A stretch of 64,000 nt of DNA from the NCBI RefSeq assembly GCF_007827275.1, contig NZ_VISE01000001.1, forward strand, positions 2,542,001 to 2,606,000, read 5' to 3'. This document shows positions 19,656 to 29,293 of this stretch, in pieces. Numbering within the stretch: position 1 is the stretch's first letter; each line of letters opens with the position of its first letter. The notes under the pieces are model-generated. The model saw nothing but the letters and a program-made list of their open reading frames with translations. It did no database searches and was not told the DNA's origin. Source of the stretch: Gillisia sp. Hel_I_86 (GTDB lineage Bacteria; Bacteroidota; Bacteroidia; Flavobacteriales; Flavobacteriaceae). The position numbers were made by a program, and so were the translations under genes.

Positions 19656-20903
19656 TTAGTTAGATATATTCAGGGAACTTGCATTTCCAAAACCGATAAT
19701 TTGATCGAATCTCGCTCCCAGATCCCTAAAATACACTAAAACTTGGTATTCGTTTTCTGTTACATCAAAATTCCCACTAATAAATCCTTCGTCCAAGAAA
19801 CCGTTCTTATTTAAAAGCACATATTTATAATTGTAAAACCCCTGTTTTAAAAGAAGCGTGTTTTCATATAAACCCGTTGTCTTATTGTATTTCATTAAAG
19901 TAGAATCATCTAGTTCAAAATTATTGAATGCTCCATATAAATGAAGTTCTCCCCCATCCAAAGGATCGTAATTTTGAAGTTTAAAATGGGTCCAAACATA
20001 TTCTGCTTCAATAGAAGCGTTTTCGCCCTGCAAAGTGCGAACAACAAATTGTCCATTGATGTCTGGGTTGTAGGTGTATGGCTCTGTAGCCCTGGAGCGA
20101 TCTGCAAAAAGAAAGTGGCTGTAAAGTTCGTTTAGCTCAATTCGTCCAATATCGATAGTGGTTGCGCGAATATCTTTACTGTCGAACTGTAAATATTCGT
20201 TACCTGCCAAAAAAGAGGTTTCTTGATCATATTTATAAATGAGTTCATTGCCTATAGTGTATTGGGGCTTGATGTTTTCTATAGCCGACTTTAAATTATG
20301 GTTTTTGGTAATAAGTATTTTTATGGTGGATTCCGGATTTCTAATTAAAAAGTCTGGCGAATTTATACTGAAATTAACCACCTGTCTAGAATTGATATAT
20401 TTAAGATCACGAGATCTTTTTATGGCTACTTTAACTTGGGCAATTGGCCGGTATACCATAAATTTCCTTGAAAATACCAACTCGTCGTTCTCGGTAAAAA
20501 CTTTAAGCAGGTAATTCCCGCTCACTTTTAAGGATTGAGTGTCTTTATTTGGGATGTTTAAATTATAGTGCGTATATCCTTGAAGGGTATTATAAGAGTT
20601 GTTATAATTGACTATCCTCACATTATCGAACCCGTTTAAATATTCAGATTTTATTAATTCTGAAGGGGTCCAGTCGTAGTTAAAATGCTCTATTATGTAA
20701 TAATAATTGGCTTCGTCTCCAATAATGTCATCGAACTCTAAATGAATGGATTCTCCTAATTTTATAACTGGATTTCCCTTAATATTGGAATTGCCATTAA
20801 AAATGATGCTTTTTATGTAATTTGGGGGCAAAACTTCTACTTGTTCTTGTGCAATCAAAAGGCTTGCCCAAAGAAAACAAAACAAGCTAAGAATTTTCTT
20901 CAT
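19656..20903 (-). CDS. T9SS plug-type protein (DUF5103)
   Basis: A 415-residue exported protein with a signal peptide (MKKILSLFCFLWASLLIAQ). The mature part is beta-rich and matches the DUF5103 family in its characteristic segments 'YYIIEHFNYDWTPSEL', 'NSYNTLQGYTHYNL', 'SGNYLLKVF' and 'FMVYRP'. A member of this family was found as the 'plug' bound to the SprA translocon of Flavobacterium johnsoniae, so it probably closes the type IX outer-membrane channel in the periplasm. It is the first gene of the unit that continues into DUF3667 and apaG, and it diverges from nqrA. The link to export of the giant adhesins upstream is inference. Confidence 0.83.
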   Translation of the reverse strand: MKKILSLFCFLWASLLIAQEQVEVLPPNYIKSIIFNGNSNIKGNPVIKLGESIHLEFDDIIGDEANYYYIIEHFNYDWTPSELIKSEYLNGFDNVRIVNYNNSYNTLQGYTHYNLNIPNKDTQSLKVSGNYLLKVFTENDELVFSRKFMVYRPIAQVKVAIKRSRDLKYINSRQVVNFSINSPDFLIRNPESTIKILITKNHNLKSAIENIKPQYTIGNELIYKYDQETSFLAGNEYLQFDSKDIRATTIDIGRIELNELYSHFLFADRSRATEPYTYNPDINGQFVVRTLQGENASIEAEYVWTHFKLQNYDPLDGGELHLYGAFNNFELDDSTLMKYNKTTGLYENTLLLKQGFYNYKYVLLNKNGFLDEGFISGNFDVTENEYQVLVYFRDLGARFDQIIGFGNASSLNISN

Positions 20904-20999
20904 TTAATTAGTTATTGGTTTTAAGGCAATTGCAAATTCTATTCCCTTTATTGTAAAGAGGACTTTAACAAGTGTTACATTGAAAAATATATAATTTCA

Positions 21000-21032
21000 T
21001 TGGGAGTTCTAGGGTTAAAATTACTAAATTTG
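21000..21032 (+). promoter_or_regulatory. Promoter of the nqr operon
   Basis: TAAATTTG at 21025-21032 is a perfect TAnnTTTG -7 element of the Bacteroidota sigma factor. A TTG at 21000-21002 lies 22 bp upstream as the -33 element. The nqrA start codon is 38 bp downstream. Confidence 0.6.
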
Positions 21033-21070
21033 CACACTTTAAAAAATAAATTTAATACACACTCCATCCT

Positions 21071-22414
21071 ATGTCAAAAGACATTCGAATTAAAAGAGGG
21101 CTTACTCTGCGTTTAAAAGGGGAGGCAGAAAAACAAGTTTTAAAGGCTCCTCGATCCAAGACTTACGCCATTAAACCCCCGGATTTCCATACTGTCGTTC
21201 CAAAAATGGCTCTTAAAGAAGGAGCTGCGATTTTAGCAGGCGATGTTTTATTTTCTTCAAAATACGATGAAGATTTAAAATTCACTTCTCCTGTTAGTGG
21301 AACCCTCAAGGAAATTAAGCGTGCAGAAAAGCGCCGAATTATTGAAGTTATTGTGGATGCAGATCCAACAGATAGTTTTAAGGATTTTGGAAAAATGAAT
21401 GCTGCAAGTTCTTCTGCGGAAGCTGTAAAAAGCCGAGTGTATGAAAGTGGTTGCGGGGCATTTTTAAATCAACGTCCTTACGATATCGTTGCGGCTCCAG
21501 AAGACACCCCCAAAGCGATCTTTATTTCGGTAGTAAGTACCGCGCCTTTATCGGCAGATCTAGGTTTTGTGCTGAAGGATAAAGTTGCAGCTTTTCAAGA
21601 GGGGGTAAATGCCCTTCAGAAATTAACACCAGGAAAAGTGCATCTTTCAGTAGATGATTCTTCCGAAGCAATTTTAAAAGGGATCACAGGAGTAGAGCTT
21701 CATAAAGTCTCTGGTCCCCACCCGGCAGGAAATGTTGGGATTCAAATTCATAAAATAGACCCTATTAATTCCAAGGATCGAGTTTGGACTGTTGGGGCAG
21801 AAGATGTTGCTATTATCGGGAATGTGTTCTTAACAGGACAATACCATGCAGATAGAACTCTTGCACTAGTAGGAAGCGAAGCTAAAGAGCGAAAGTATTA
21901 CCAGATCAAGATTGGAGCTAATTCTTCAGATCTAATTGGGCAGGTATCAGATGATGTTAGAATTATTTCCGGTGATGTTTTAACGGGAACGAAACTTTCA
22001 AACAATCAATATATCGGGTTTTATAACAACACCTTGACTTTGATCCCGGAAGGGAACAAATACAGGATGTTGGGATGGTTGCCATTTACATATAATAATA
22101 TTCATTCCGCTTCCAGAACTTCCCTTTCTTGGCTGTTTCCCAAGAAAAAGTATGCACTTAACACCAATTTAAACGGGGAAGAACGTGCCTTGGTGGTTAC
22201 GGGAGAAATGGAAGAAGTGTTGCCTATGGATATTTACCCAATGCAATTGCTAAAAGCGTGTATCGCGGGAGATATTGAAAAAATGGAAAATCTTGGGATC
22301 TATGAAGTAGCTCCAGAGGATTTTGCGTTGATAGATTATGTGAACACTTCAAAATTAGAAGCTCAGGATATTATTCGTCTTGGCTTGGATTTAATGATTA
22401 CCGAAGTAGGTTAA
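21071..22414 (+). CDS. nqrA: Na+-translocating NADH:quinone reductase subunit A
   Basis: This 447-residue subunit has the NqrA beginning 'DIRIKRGLTLRLKGEAE', the 'YAIKPPDFHTVVPKM' barrel-sandwich segment, 'KVHLSVDD' and the 'GPHPAGNVGIQIHKIDPIN' motif. It is the soluble cytoplasmic subunit that contributes to quinone reduction in the six-subunit Na+ pump. It opens the nqrABCDEF operon, and nqrB follows 10 bp later. Length agrees with the family. Confidence 0.97.
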   Translation: MSKDIRIKRGLTLRLKGEAEKQVLKAPRSKTYAIKPPDFHTVVPKMALKEGAAILAGDVLFSSKYDEDLKFTSPVSGTLKEIKRAEKRRIIEVIVDADPTDSFKDFGKMNAASSSAEAVKSRVYESGCGAFLNQRPYDIVAAPEDTPKAIFISVVSTAPLSADLGFVLKDKVAAFQEGVNALQKLTPGKVHLSVDDSSEAILKGITGVELHKVSGPHPAGNVGIQIHKIDPINSKDRVWTVGAEDVAIIGNVFLTGQYHADRTLALVGSEAKERKYYQIKIGANSSDLIGQVSDDVRIISGDVLTGTKLSNNQYIGFYNNTLTLIPEGNKYRMLGWLPFTYNNIHSASRTSLSWLFPKKKYALNTNLNGEERALVVTGEMEEVLPMDIYPMQLLKACIAGDIEKMENLGIYEVAPEDFALIDYVNTSKLEAQDIIRLGLDLMITEVG

Positions 22415-22424
22415 AAGTTGAACT

Positions 22425-23618
22425 ATGGAATGGATAAGACAAAAATTAGATAAATTTAGACAGCCTTTTAACAAGGGCAATAAATTTGAAAAGTACGCTC
22501 CTGCAATCAATGCTTTGGACACTTTTCTTTATACTCCAAATCATACCACCCAAAAAGGAGCCCATGTTAGGGATGCTGTGGATTTAAAGAGAACCATGAT
22601 TACCGTGGTGTTCGCTTTGGTTCCTGCGCTTATTTTTGGAATGTGGAATGGAGGCTACCAGTATCTTTCTCAAATACAATCTGAAGTAGGATTTATGGAA
22701 GCCTTTGCTCATGGAGCATGGAAAATCCTTCCGATGATCGCTGTTTCTTACGGTGTTGGTTTGGGAATCGAGTTTGCTTTCGCGATCTTTAGGGGGCACG
22801 AAGTAAATGAAGGGTATTTGGTTACAGGACTTTTAATTCCTATGATCATGCCAATAGACATTCCATTATGGATGGTGGCGATATCTGTGGTATTTGCGGT
22901 GGTAATTGGGAAAGAAGCATTTGGGGGAACAGGAATGAATATCCTGAACCCTGCACTAACGGCCAGGGCTTTTGCTTTCTTTGCATACCCAACATACATG
23001 TCTGGAAACCAAGTGTGGGTGAGTGAAGCTGCAAAGGTAGATGGAGTTTCCGGGGAAACGATTTTGGGGACTTTGGCCGGGGGACATCCCGTAGGCCACC
23101 AAGTAGATTATAGTTTTATGGATATGTTTATAGGAAACATCCCTGGATCTTTTGCAGAAACTTCTACACTCTTTATCTTAGCGGGTGCCTTAATTTTAAT
23201 TTTGACAAAAGTTGGAAGCTGGCGCATTATCTTAAGCGGATTTGCGGGTGCTGCCCTAATGGCATTAATATTTAATTCCCTCCCTAGCCTAGGACTGGAA
23301 GGCAACGATTTAACCAATTTTCCATGGTACCAGCATTTGGTAATTGGGGGATTGGCCTTTGGAATTGTGTTTATGGCCACAGATCCTGTTTCTGCAGCCC
23401 AAACCATGAAAGGAAAATGGATTTACGGATTCTTGATTGGTTTCTTTGCAGTAATGATTCGTGTATTCAACCCGGCATATCCGGAAGGGATCATGTTGGC
23501 TATATTATTGATGAATGTTTTTGCTCCGGTAATAGATCATTATGTAATTCAAGCGAATATTAATAGACGTAAGAAAAGAGCAGTAAGCGCCACAGGACAA
23601 ATTAAAACAGCAGTTTAG
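22425..23618 (+). CDS. nqrB: Na+-translocating NADH:quinone reductase subunit B
   Basis: A 397-residue integral membrane subunit with about ten hydrophobic helices. 'NPALTARAFAFFAYPT' and 'MATDPVSAAQTMKGKWIYG' are NqrB/RnfD signatures. The segment SFAETSTL has threonines at 246 and 248, where NqrB proteins carry covalently bound FMN, so it is a predicted substrate of the ApbE encoded at 27514. Together with NqrD and NqrE it forms the membrane core carrying electrons and Na+. The gap to nqrC is 2 bp. Confidence 0.97.
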   Translation: MEWIRQKLDKFRQPFNKGNKFEKYAPAINALDTFLYTPNHTTQKGAHVRDAVDLKRTMITVVFALVPALIFGMWNGGYQYLSQIQSEVGFMEAFAHGAWKILPMIAVSYGVGLGIEFAFAIFRGHEVNEGYLVTGLLIPMIMPIDIPLWMVAISVVFAVVIGKEAFGGTGMNILNPALTARAFAFFAYPTYMSGNQVWVSEAAKVDGVSGETILGTLAGGHPVGHQVDYSFMDMFIGNIPGSFAETSTLFILAGALILILTKVGSWRIILSGFAGAALMALIFNSLPSLGLEGNDLTNFPWYQHLVIGGLAFGIVFMATDPVSAAQTMKGKWIYGFLIGFFAVMIRVFNPAYPEGIMLAILLMNVFAPVIDHYVIQANINRRKKRAVSATGQIKTAV

Positions 23619-23620
23619 TT

Positions 23621-24364
23621 ATGGAAGAAATAACAGTAAACAAAACGGAAACCAACGGCTATACTTTTATGTTTGCCATTATCCTGGTGGTAGTGGTAGC
23701 AAGTGTATTGGCTTTTACAGCTACTTCGCTGCAACCTATCCAAAATGAGAATGTGCGTCAGGAAAAGATGCAGAATATTTTGGCAACAGTGGGTATAGAG
23801 ACCGAAAGAAGTGAATCGGAAGATTTATATAATAAATATATCACCGAAACCATCGCTTTAAAAGAAGATGGAACTCCAGCTGAAGGTATAGATGCTTTTG
23901 AGGTGGATCTTGCAAGGGAATTGAAGAAGCCGGGAGAAGAGCAAATATACCCTTTGTACATCGCAGAGATAGATGGGGCTAAATACTACATCATTCCATT
24001 AAGAGGAAAAGGACTTTGGGATGCCATTTGGGGATATGTATCCTTAAAAGATGATGTAAACACTATTAAGGGTGCTGTTTTCGATCATAAAGGAGAAACC
24101 CCCGGACTTGGTGCAGAGATCACTCAGGTTTGGTTTAGAGAACGATTTACAGATGAAAAAATATTTGACGAAAGCGGAAATCTTATTGGGGTTTCTGTAG
24201 TAAAAGGAAATGTGGGACCTTCCAATAAGGATGACAATAAGGTAGATGCCATCTCTGGAGCTACAATTACCGGAAATGGAGTTTCAAAAATGATCTCTGA
24301 AAGATTACAACACTATCTTCCCTATTTAAAAAAGCAAAAGGACATTAAAGTAGCAATTCAGTAA
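23621..24364 (+). CDS. nqrC: Na+-translocating NADH:quinone reductase subunit C
   Basis: A 247-residue subunit with one N-terminal membrane anchor (about 13-33) and a periplasmic FMN-binding domain. The flavinylation motif D-A-I-S-G-A-T occupies 209-215, predicting FMN linked to T215 by a phosphoester bond. '[10 protein letters not shown]' is also conserved in FMN-bind domains. It passes electrons between NqrF/NqrD and NqrB. It lies within the tightly spaced operon. Confidence 0.96.
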   Translation: MEEITVNKTETNGYTFMFAIILVVVVASVLAFTATSLQPIQNENVRQEKMQNILATVGIETERSESEDLYNKYITETIALKEDGTPAEGIDAFEVDLARELKKPGEEQIYPLYIAEIDGAKYYIIPLRGKGLWDAIWGYVSLKDDVNTIKGAVFDHKGETPGLGAEITQVWFRERFTDEKIFDESGNLIGVSVVKGNVGPSNKDDNKVDAISGATITGNGVSKMISERLQHYLPYLKKQKDIKVAIQ

Positions 24365-24366
24365 TT

Positions 24367-25113
24367 ATGGCTATAGATACTAAAATAGCTTCTGAAGAAA
24401 AAGAAGCAAAGAAAAGGGAAATGGTGTTATTTCTTTCCAATACTGAAGAAAGAGAGCATTTCTTATCGAAGAACAATCGTAAGTTGTTAAGCGATCCATT
24501 GAACGACAATAACCCAATTACCGTTCAGGTATTGGGAATTTGTTCGGCACTTGCAATTACAGTACAATTAGAACCGGCAATAGTAATGGCAGTGGCAGTA
24601 ACTGCAGTACTTGCTTTTTCTAACATGATCGTATCTGCGCTCAGGAATTTAATTCCCAATAGAATTCGAATTATCGTGCAATTGGTAATTGTGGCTTCTT
24701 TGGTGGTCTTGGTAGATCAAATCTTAAAAGCTTACGCCTACGATGTAAGTAAGCAGCTTTCTGTATTTGTTGGACTTATTATTACCAACTGTATTATAAT
24801 GGGACGTTTGGAAGCTTTTGCCTTAGGAAACGGAGTTTATAAGTCTTTCTTGGACGGGATTGGTAACGCAGCGGGATACGGAGTGATCTTAATTATTGTT
24901 GCCTTCTTTAGGGAATTACTGGGATCTGGTAAATTATTCGGATTTGAAGTATTGGGACACAAAGCAGCGGTAGCAGCAGAATCTACTGGATTATATGCGT
25001 ATGGATATGAGAACAACGGATTGATGTTATTGTCACCAATGGCACTTATTGTAGTTGGTATCCTAATTTGGGTACAGCGTGCAAGTAACCGTAAATTAAT
25101 AGAACAAAACTAA
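24367..25113 (+). CDS. nqrD: Na+-translocating NADH:quinone reductase subunit D
   Basis: An integral membrane subunit with about six helices and the NqrD start-of-fold motif '[26 protein letters not shown]'. '[16 protein letters not shown]' and '[11 protein letters not shown]' are conserved. NqrD and NqrE together coordinate an intramembrane iron-sulfur centre. At 248 residues the reading frame is about 35 longer than usual because of a charged N-terminal extension. Another in-frame ATG at 24421 would shorten it by 18 residues. The start at 24367, 2 bp after nqrC, is preferred by spacing. Confidence 0.95.
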   Translation: MAIDTKIASEEKEAKKREMVLFLSNTEEREHFLSKNNRKLLSDPLNDNNPITVQVLGICSALAITVQLEPAIVMAVAVTAVLAFSNMIVSALRNLIPNRIRIIVQLVIVASLVVLVDQILKAYAYDVSKQLSVFVGLIITNCIIMGRLEAFALGNGVYKSFLDGIGNAAGYGVILIIVAFFRELLGSGKLFGFEVLGHKAAVAAESTGLYAYGYENNGLMLLSPMALIVVGILIWVQRASNRKLIEQN

Positions 25114-25133
25114 TAGCGTTAAAGCACTATAAA

Positions 25134-25748
25134 ATGGATTATATAAATTTATTTGTTAGAAGTATTTTCATAGAAAATATGATTTTTGCCTACTTTTTAG
25201 GGATGTGTTCCTACTTAGCAGTGTCAAAAACAGTAAAAACAGCTGTTGGTTTAGGTGCGGCTGTAATTTTTGTACTTACCATCACCGTTCCAATCAACTA
25301 TTTGTTGGATCAATATTTATTAAGACCGGGAGCATTGCAATGGTTAAATCCAGAGTATGCAAGTATAGATCTTAGTTTCTTGAGTTTCATCATATTTATT
25401 GCGGTTATTGCATCAATGGTTCAATTGGTAGAGATGGTAGTAGAAAAATTTGCTCCGGCTTTGTATAGTGCCTTAGGGATCTTCTTGCCCCTTATCGCGG
25501 TAAACTGTGCTATTTTGGGTGGATCTTTGTTCATGCAACAAAAAAGTTTTACAGCAGTTACAGAAGCCCTTACTTACGGGTTAGGTAGTGGGATAGGCTG
25601 GTTTCTAGCGATCCTTGCTATTGCTGCTATTAGGGAGAAAATTGCTTATTCCAATGTTCCTGCTCCATTAAAAGGATTAGGTATAACCTTTATTATTACA
25701 GGGTTAATGGCAATTGGGTTTATGAGTTTTATGGGAATCGAATTATAA
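25134..25748 (+). CDS. nqrE: Na+-translocating NADH:quinone reductase subunit E
   Basis: A 204-residue membrane subunit with six helices. Family motifs are '[21 protein letters not shown]', '[19 protein letters not shown]' and '[15 protein letters not shown]'. The cysteines in GMCSYL and VNCAIL belong to the pseudo-symmetric Cys pairs that NqrD/NqrE use to hold the membrane iron centre. Length is normal. It is 20 bp downstream of nqrD. Confidence 0.97.
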   Translation: MDYINLFVRSIFIENMIFAYFLGMCSYLAVSKTVKTAVGLGAAVIFVLTITVPINYLLDQYLLRPGALQWLNPEYASIDLSFLSFIIFIAVIASMVQLVEMVVEKFAPALYSALGIFLPLIAVNCAILGGSLFMQQKSFTAVTEALTYGLGSGIGWFLAILAIAAIREKIAYSNVPAPLKGLGITFIITGLMAIGFMSFMGIEL

Positions 25749-25763
25749 TAAAAAGATACAACA

Positions 25764-27053
25764 ATGACAGTTATTATAGCAAGTGTAGTAGTATTTTTGG
25801 TTCTAATACTTTTATTGGTTTCCATATTACTAGGCGCAAAAGCCAAATTGGTTCCATCAGGACCAGTTAAGATCAATGTAAACGCAGAGAAGGATCTGGA
25901 AGTTAGCTCTGGTGGAACACTTTTATCCACTTTGAGTTCAAAGAAAATTTTCCTTCCTTCGGCCTGTGGGGGCGGGGGAACCTGTATGCAGTGCGAATGT
26001 ATAGTCTCTGAAGGGGGAGGGAGTATCCTTCCTACAGAGGAACCTAACTTTACCAGAAAAGAAATCGCCAGTGGGTGGCGTCTAGCTTGCCAGGTGAAAG
26101 TAAAGGAAGACATGAAGATCCAGATCCCTGAAGAGGTATTTGGGATCAAAAAATGGGAAGCTACCGTAGTTCGTAATTATAACGTAGCTTCATTTATAAA
26201 GGAATTTGTTGTGGAAATTCCTGAAGATATGGATTACAAAGCCGGTGGTTATATCCAAATTGAAATTCCTAAATGTGAGGTGAGCTTCCAAGACATGGAC
26301 ATTACGGCACATCCAGACGAACATCCTGGGGAACCTAACAAGTTTAAGGACGAATGGGACAAATTCAAGCTTTGGCCATTGAAGATGAAAAACTCCGAAA
26401 CCGTGGAGCGTGCCTATTCCATGGCTTCTTATCCTGCTGAAGGTCGTGAGATTATGTTGAATGTACGTGTGGCAACACCACCATTCGATAGGGCCAAGAA
26501 CGGGTGGATGGATGTAAATCCTGGGATCGCTTCTTCGTATATCTTTTCAAGGAAAAAAGATGATAAAGTGATTATTTCGGGACCTTATGGAGAATTCTTT
26601 ATTAACGAAAGTGATTCGGAAATGCTTTATGTAGGAGGTGGAGCCGGGATGGCGCCAATGCGCTCCCATTTATACCACTTGTTCCGTACGCTTAAAACCG
26701 GTAGAAAAGTAACTTATTGGTATGGGGGACGTTCTAAAAGGGAACTTTTCTATACAGAACATTTTAGGGCTTTGGAAAGGGATTTCCCTAACTTTAAATT
26801 TTACTTGGCCTTATCTGAACCTATGGAAGAAGATAACTGGAAGGTGAAAGACGGAATCGAGGGGGAAGGAGACGGATTTATTGGTTTTATTCACCAAGTG
26901 GTAATAGATAACTATTTACAATATCATGAGAATCCGGAAGATATAGAATACTATTTCTGTGGGCCTCCATTGATGAACAAGGCGGTAGAGAAAATGACCG
27001 AAGATTTTGGAGTTCCGCCAGAAAATGTAAGATTCGATGATTTTGGTGGCTAA
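25764..27053 (+). CDS. nqrF: Na+-translocating NADH:quinone reductase subunit F
   Basis: A 429-residue subunit and electron entry point. It has an N-terminal membrane helix (about 2-24) and a ferredoxin-like 2Fe-2S domain with ligands C68, C74, C77 and C109. An FAD domain ('RAYSMASYP') and an NADH-binding domain ('[12 protein letters not shown]', '[13 protein letters not shown]') follow. The protein ends RFDDFGG, typical for the family. It closes the nqr operon before the terminator at 27076. Confidence 0.97.
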   Translation: MTVIIASVVVFLVLILLLVSILLGAKAKLVPSGPVKINVNAEKDLEVSSGGTLLSTLSSKKIFLPSACGGGGTCMQCECIVSEGGGSILPTEEPNFTRKEIASGWRLACQVKVKEDMKIQIPEEVFGIKKWEATVVRNYNVASFIKEFVVEIPEDMDYKAGGYIQIEIPKCEVSFQDMDITAHPDEHPGEPNKFKDEWDKFKLWPLKMKNSETVERAYSMASYPAEGREIMLNVRVATPPFDRAKNGWMDVNPGIASSYIFSRKKDDKVIISGPYGEFFINESDSEMLYVGGGAGMAPMRSHLYHLFRTLKTGRKVTYWYGGRSKRELFYTEHFRALERDFPNFKFYLALSEPMEEDNWKVKDGIEGEGDGFIGFIHQVVIDNYLQYHENPEDIEYYFCGPPLMNKAVEKMTEDFGVPPENVRFDDFGG

Positions 27054-27075
27054 GCCATGATCTAATTCAATTATA

Positions 27076-27114
27076 AAAAAAGACCGAACTATGTAAATAG
27101 TCGGTCTTTTTTTA
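27076..27114 (+). terminator. Rho-independent terminator of the nqr operon
   Basis: AGACCGA-A-CTAT and ATAG-TCGGTCT form a long stem with one bulge around a GTAA loop, followed by seven T residues. The A-run in front makes it potentially bidirectional. It starts 23 bp after the nqrF stop and precedes the next gene by 36 bp. Confidence 0.85.
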
Positions 27115-27149
27115 TAAGCTGTTTGGCAATAAACGTATTTTTGAAAAGT

Positions 27150-27509
27150 ATGAAAGAGCAACTGACAGATCAAGAATTACATAACCTTGCCATGAATATA
27201 GTGGGGAAGGAATTGGAGGATGATGGTTATGAATTCTTGGGAGTGAACAGCCAATTAAAAAGGAATCCACAGTTTGTGGCACTAAAAGAGAAAAAGTTGA
27301 ATTTCGTGATCGTTCGTGCTATTCCGTATCCTGTAGATCCTAAATATTACGATCCTTGGTTTATGAAAGAAATTAAGGAACATGCACTAAAATTCAATGC
27401 CAAAACCTATTATGCGGGAGTAGGAATAGCCAACAGCGAGGACTACGATAAGCCCGTATTAAAGGACGAAAAATATATAGTTAACTATGAGGGTTTACAA
27501 GAGATTTAG
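27150..27509 (+). CDS. Small conserved protein between nqrF and apbE
   Basis: A 119-residue soluble protein with no signal peptide or membrane helix. Its mixed alpha/beta sequence includes 'NPQFVALKEKKLNFVIVRAIPYP' and 'YYAGVGIANSEDYD'. I believe homologues occupy this place in other flavobacteria, but I cannot assign a function. The ATG at 27150 is preferred over an in-frame TTG at 27123, which lies only 9 bp after the terminator. apbE begins 4 bp after its stop, so the two are probably cotranscribed, which suggests a link to NQR flavinylation or maturation. Confidence 0.75.
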   Translation: MKEQLTDQELHNLAMNIVGKELEDDGYEFLGVNSQLKRNPQFVALKEKKLNFVIVRAIPYPVDPKYYDPWFMKEIKEHALKFNAKTYYAGVGIANSEDYDKPVLKDEKYIVNYEGLQEI

Positions 27510-27513
27510 AACG

Positions 27514-28521
27514 ATGAAAATACTTCTGCTTTTGGTTGTATCTATAATGGCAATAAGATGTGCAGAGAAAAAAGAGGCACAGGTTTTTTCAGGTGAAGCT
27601 TTGGGAACCACCTATCAAGTTAAATTCTTTCATGAAACCGAATTGCCAATCCAAAAGGGATTGGACTCCATTTTTGAGGTGATCAATAAATCTATGAGCA
27701 CCTATGAATCAAATTCGGATATCTCGAAAATCAATGCAGGGGACACGAGTATTGTTGTGGATAACAATTTTATAGCAGTGTTAACTGCTTCCAAAAAGAT
27801 TTATACTGAAAGCGATGGATTTTTCGATCCCACTGTGGGCAATTTGGTAAATGCCTATGGCTTTGGACCGGAAAAACGTAAAGATAACTTAAATGAAAAG
27901 CGTATTGACTCTATGCTGCAATATGTGGGTTTAAACAAGATCAAACTTTCCGCTGAAAAGAGAATAATCAAAGAGCAGCCGGAGATCTATTTGGATTTTA
28001 ATGCGATTGCCAAAGGCTTTACGGTAGATGTGATCGCTAAATACTTAGACCTTAAAAAAGTGGATAATTACTTGGTTGAAGTGGGAGGAGAGTTGGTCGC
28101 AAAAGGACTGAATATGGATTCTGAAGCGCCTTGGGTGGTGGCCATAGATGATCCTTTACAGAAGGAGGGTAAAAGGGAATTCAAAGCTACTTTATATTTG
28201 AAGGATCGGGGAATGGCAACTTCCGGGAACTACAGGAAATTCAGAATGGATTCCATTACCGGACAACGTTACGTTCACACCATCAATCCCATAACAGGAA
28301 AGTCTGAAAAAAGCAATTTATTAAGCGCATCTGTGCTCGCGGAAAATTGCACATTGGCAGATGGGTATGCTACTGCCTTTATGGCTTTAGGCTTGGAGCG
28401 CTCCAAAAAAATGTTATCCAACATTGAAGGTGTGGAAGTATATTTTATATATGCTGAAGAAAATGGAGAAGTAAATGAGTACAGCACTTCTGGTTTTAAG
28501 GAAGTGCTACGCAAGGATTGA
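27514..28521 (+). CDS. apbE: FAD:protein FMN transferase, lipoprotein
   Basis: ApbE transfers FMN from FAD to threonines of periplasmic target domains such as NqrC and NqrB. Visible family motifs are 'GEALGTTYQVKFF', 'SMSTYESNSDISKIN', 'FDPTVGNLVNAYGFG', 'LDFNAIAKGFTVDVIA' and 'DRGMATSGNYRKF'. The N-terminus is a lipoprotein-like signal (hydrophobic stretch, then IRC at about position 16). The ATG at 27514 is preferred over 27487, because the upstream start would overlap the previous gene and place extra residues before the signal. About 335 residues, as expected. Confidence 0.93.
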   Translation: MKILLLLVVSIMAIRCAEKKEAQVFSGEALGTTYQVKFFHETELPIQKGLDSIFEVINKSMSTYESNSDISKINAGDTSIVVDNNFIAVLTASKKIYTESDGFFDPTVGNLVNAYGFGPEKRKDNLNEKRIDSMLQYVGLNKIKLSAEKRIIKEQPEIYLDFNAIAKGFTVDVIAKYLDLKKVDNYLVEVGGELVAKGLNMDSEAPWVVAIDDPLQKEGKREFKATLYLKDRGMATSGNYRKFRMDSITGQRYVHTINPITGKSEKSNLLSASVLAENCTLADGYATAFMALGLERSKKMLSNIEGVEVYFIYAEENGEVNEYSTSGFKEVLRKD

Positions 28522-28525
28522 TTTT

Positions 28526-29293
28526 TTATTTGGTGCACACAGGAATAATCTCTCCCTTCGCCAATCTATAGTTATCAATTTCTGAAGGAGTTAGTATATT
28601 TGTATAATCCACTTCTTCAACGTTAAAACCGATACTTCTCAACTTATCAAAATAATCCCGTCCATACACCCGAACATGATCATATTGTCCAAAAATCTTG
28701 GCTCTTTCTTTTTTGGAAGTGATGGAATTATCTTCAAAAGTAACAGCTCTGTTTAGATCTTGGGGGATCTGTAAAATTGCAGTTCCTCCAGATGCCAAAA
28801 CCCTATAAAGTTCTTGCATCGCTTTCGTATCATCTGGGATATGTTCCAAGACGTGATTGCAAAGAATAAAATCGAAGGCATTATCTTCAAATGGGAGCTT
28901 GCAGATATCGGCTTTTACATCTGCCAAAGGCGAATTGAGATCTGTGGTGGTATACACCAGATTTGCCATTTTTCGAAACCGTTTATAAAAAGCTTGTTCC
29001 GGGGCAAAATGCAAAAGTCTTTTTTTTTCGGAAAATAGCCCGGTTTCATTTTTTAGGTACAGCCATAATAACCGATGGCGTTCTAAAGAAAGGGTAGAAG
29101 GGGAAAGTACATTTTCCCGTTGCTGCCCATACCCATAAGGCAAGAACTTTTTAAAAGATTTCCCATCTATGGGATCTGTGTATTTGAAGCCTTTTAAGCT
29201 GAAAGCGATTACAGGTCGAATTAAATAACTAGCTCTTATTAAAAGAGGTCGAGGAATTTTATTCAGAAAAAATTTAAATGCCTTTTGGATCAT
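28526..29293 (-). CDS. Class I SAM-dependent methyltransferase
   Basis: About 255 residues. 'LLHFAPEQAFYKRFRK' is the degenerate glycine loop. 'TTDLNSPLADVKADICKLPF' supplies the acidic SAM contact, and 'FDFILCNHVLEHIPDDTKAMQELYRVLASGGTAILQIP' is the typical methyltransferase-11 core. The substrate is unknown; the hydrophobic N-terminus suggests a membrane-associated substrate such as a lipid or glycan. The start at 29293 overlaps the previous stop as ATGA, indicating translational coupling to the HNH gene. A longer start at 29311 is possible. Confidence 0.85.
   Translation of the reverse strand: MIQKAFKFFLNKIPRPLLIRASYLIRPVIAFSLKGFKYTDPIDGKSFKKFLPYGYGQQRENVLSPSTLSLERHRLLWLYLKNETGLFSEKKRLLHFAPEQAFYKRFRKMANLVYTTTDLNSPLADVKADICKLPFEDNAFDFILCNHVLEHIPDDTKAMQELYRVLASGGTAILQIPQDLNRAVTFEDNSITSKKERAKIFGQYDHVRVYGRDYFDKLRSIGFNVEEVDYTNILTPSEIDNYRLAKGEIIPVCTK

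Noticed and set aside
25646-26149. 167-residue minus-strand frame across nqrE and nqrF
   Set aside because: Antisense to two well-supported nqr genes, with low-complexity composition.
27123-27149. TTG start for the small gene after nqrF
   Set aside because: It is only 9 bp after the terminator and adds nine residues without clear family support; ATG at 27150 is preferred.
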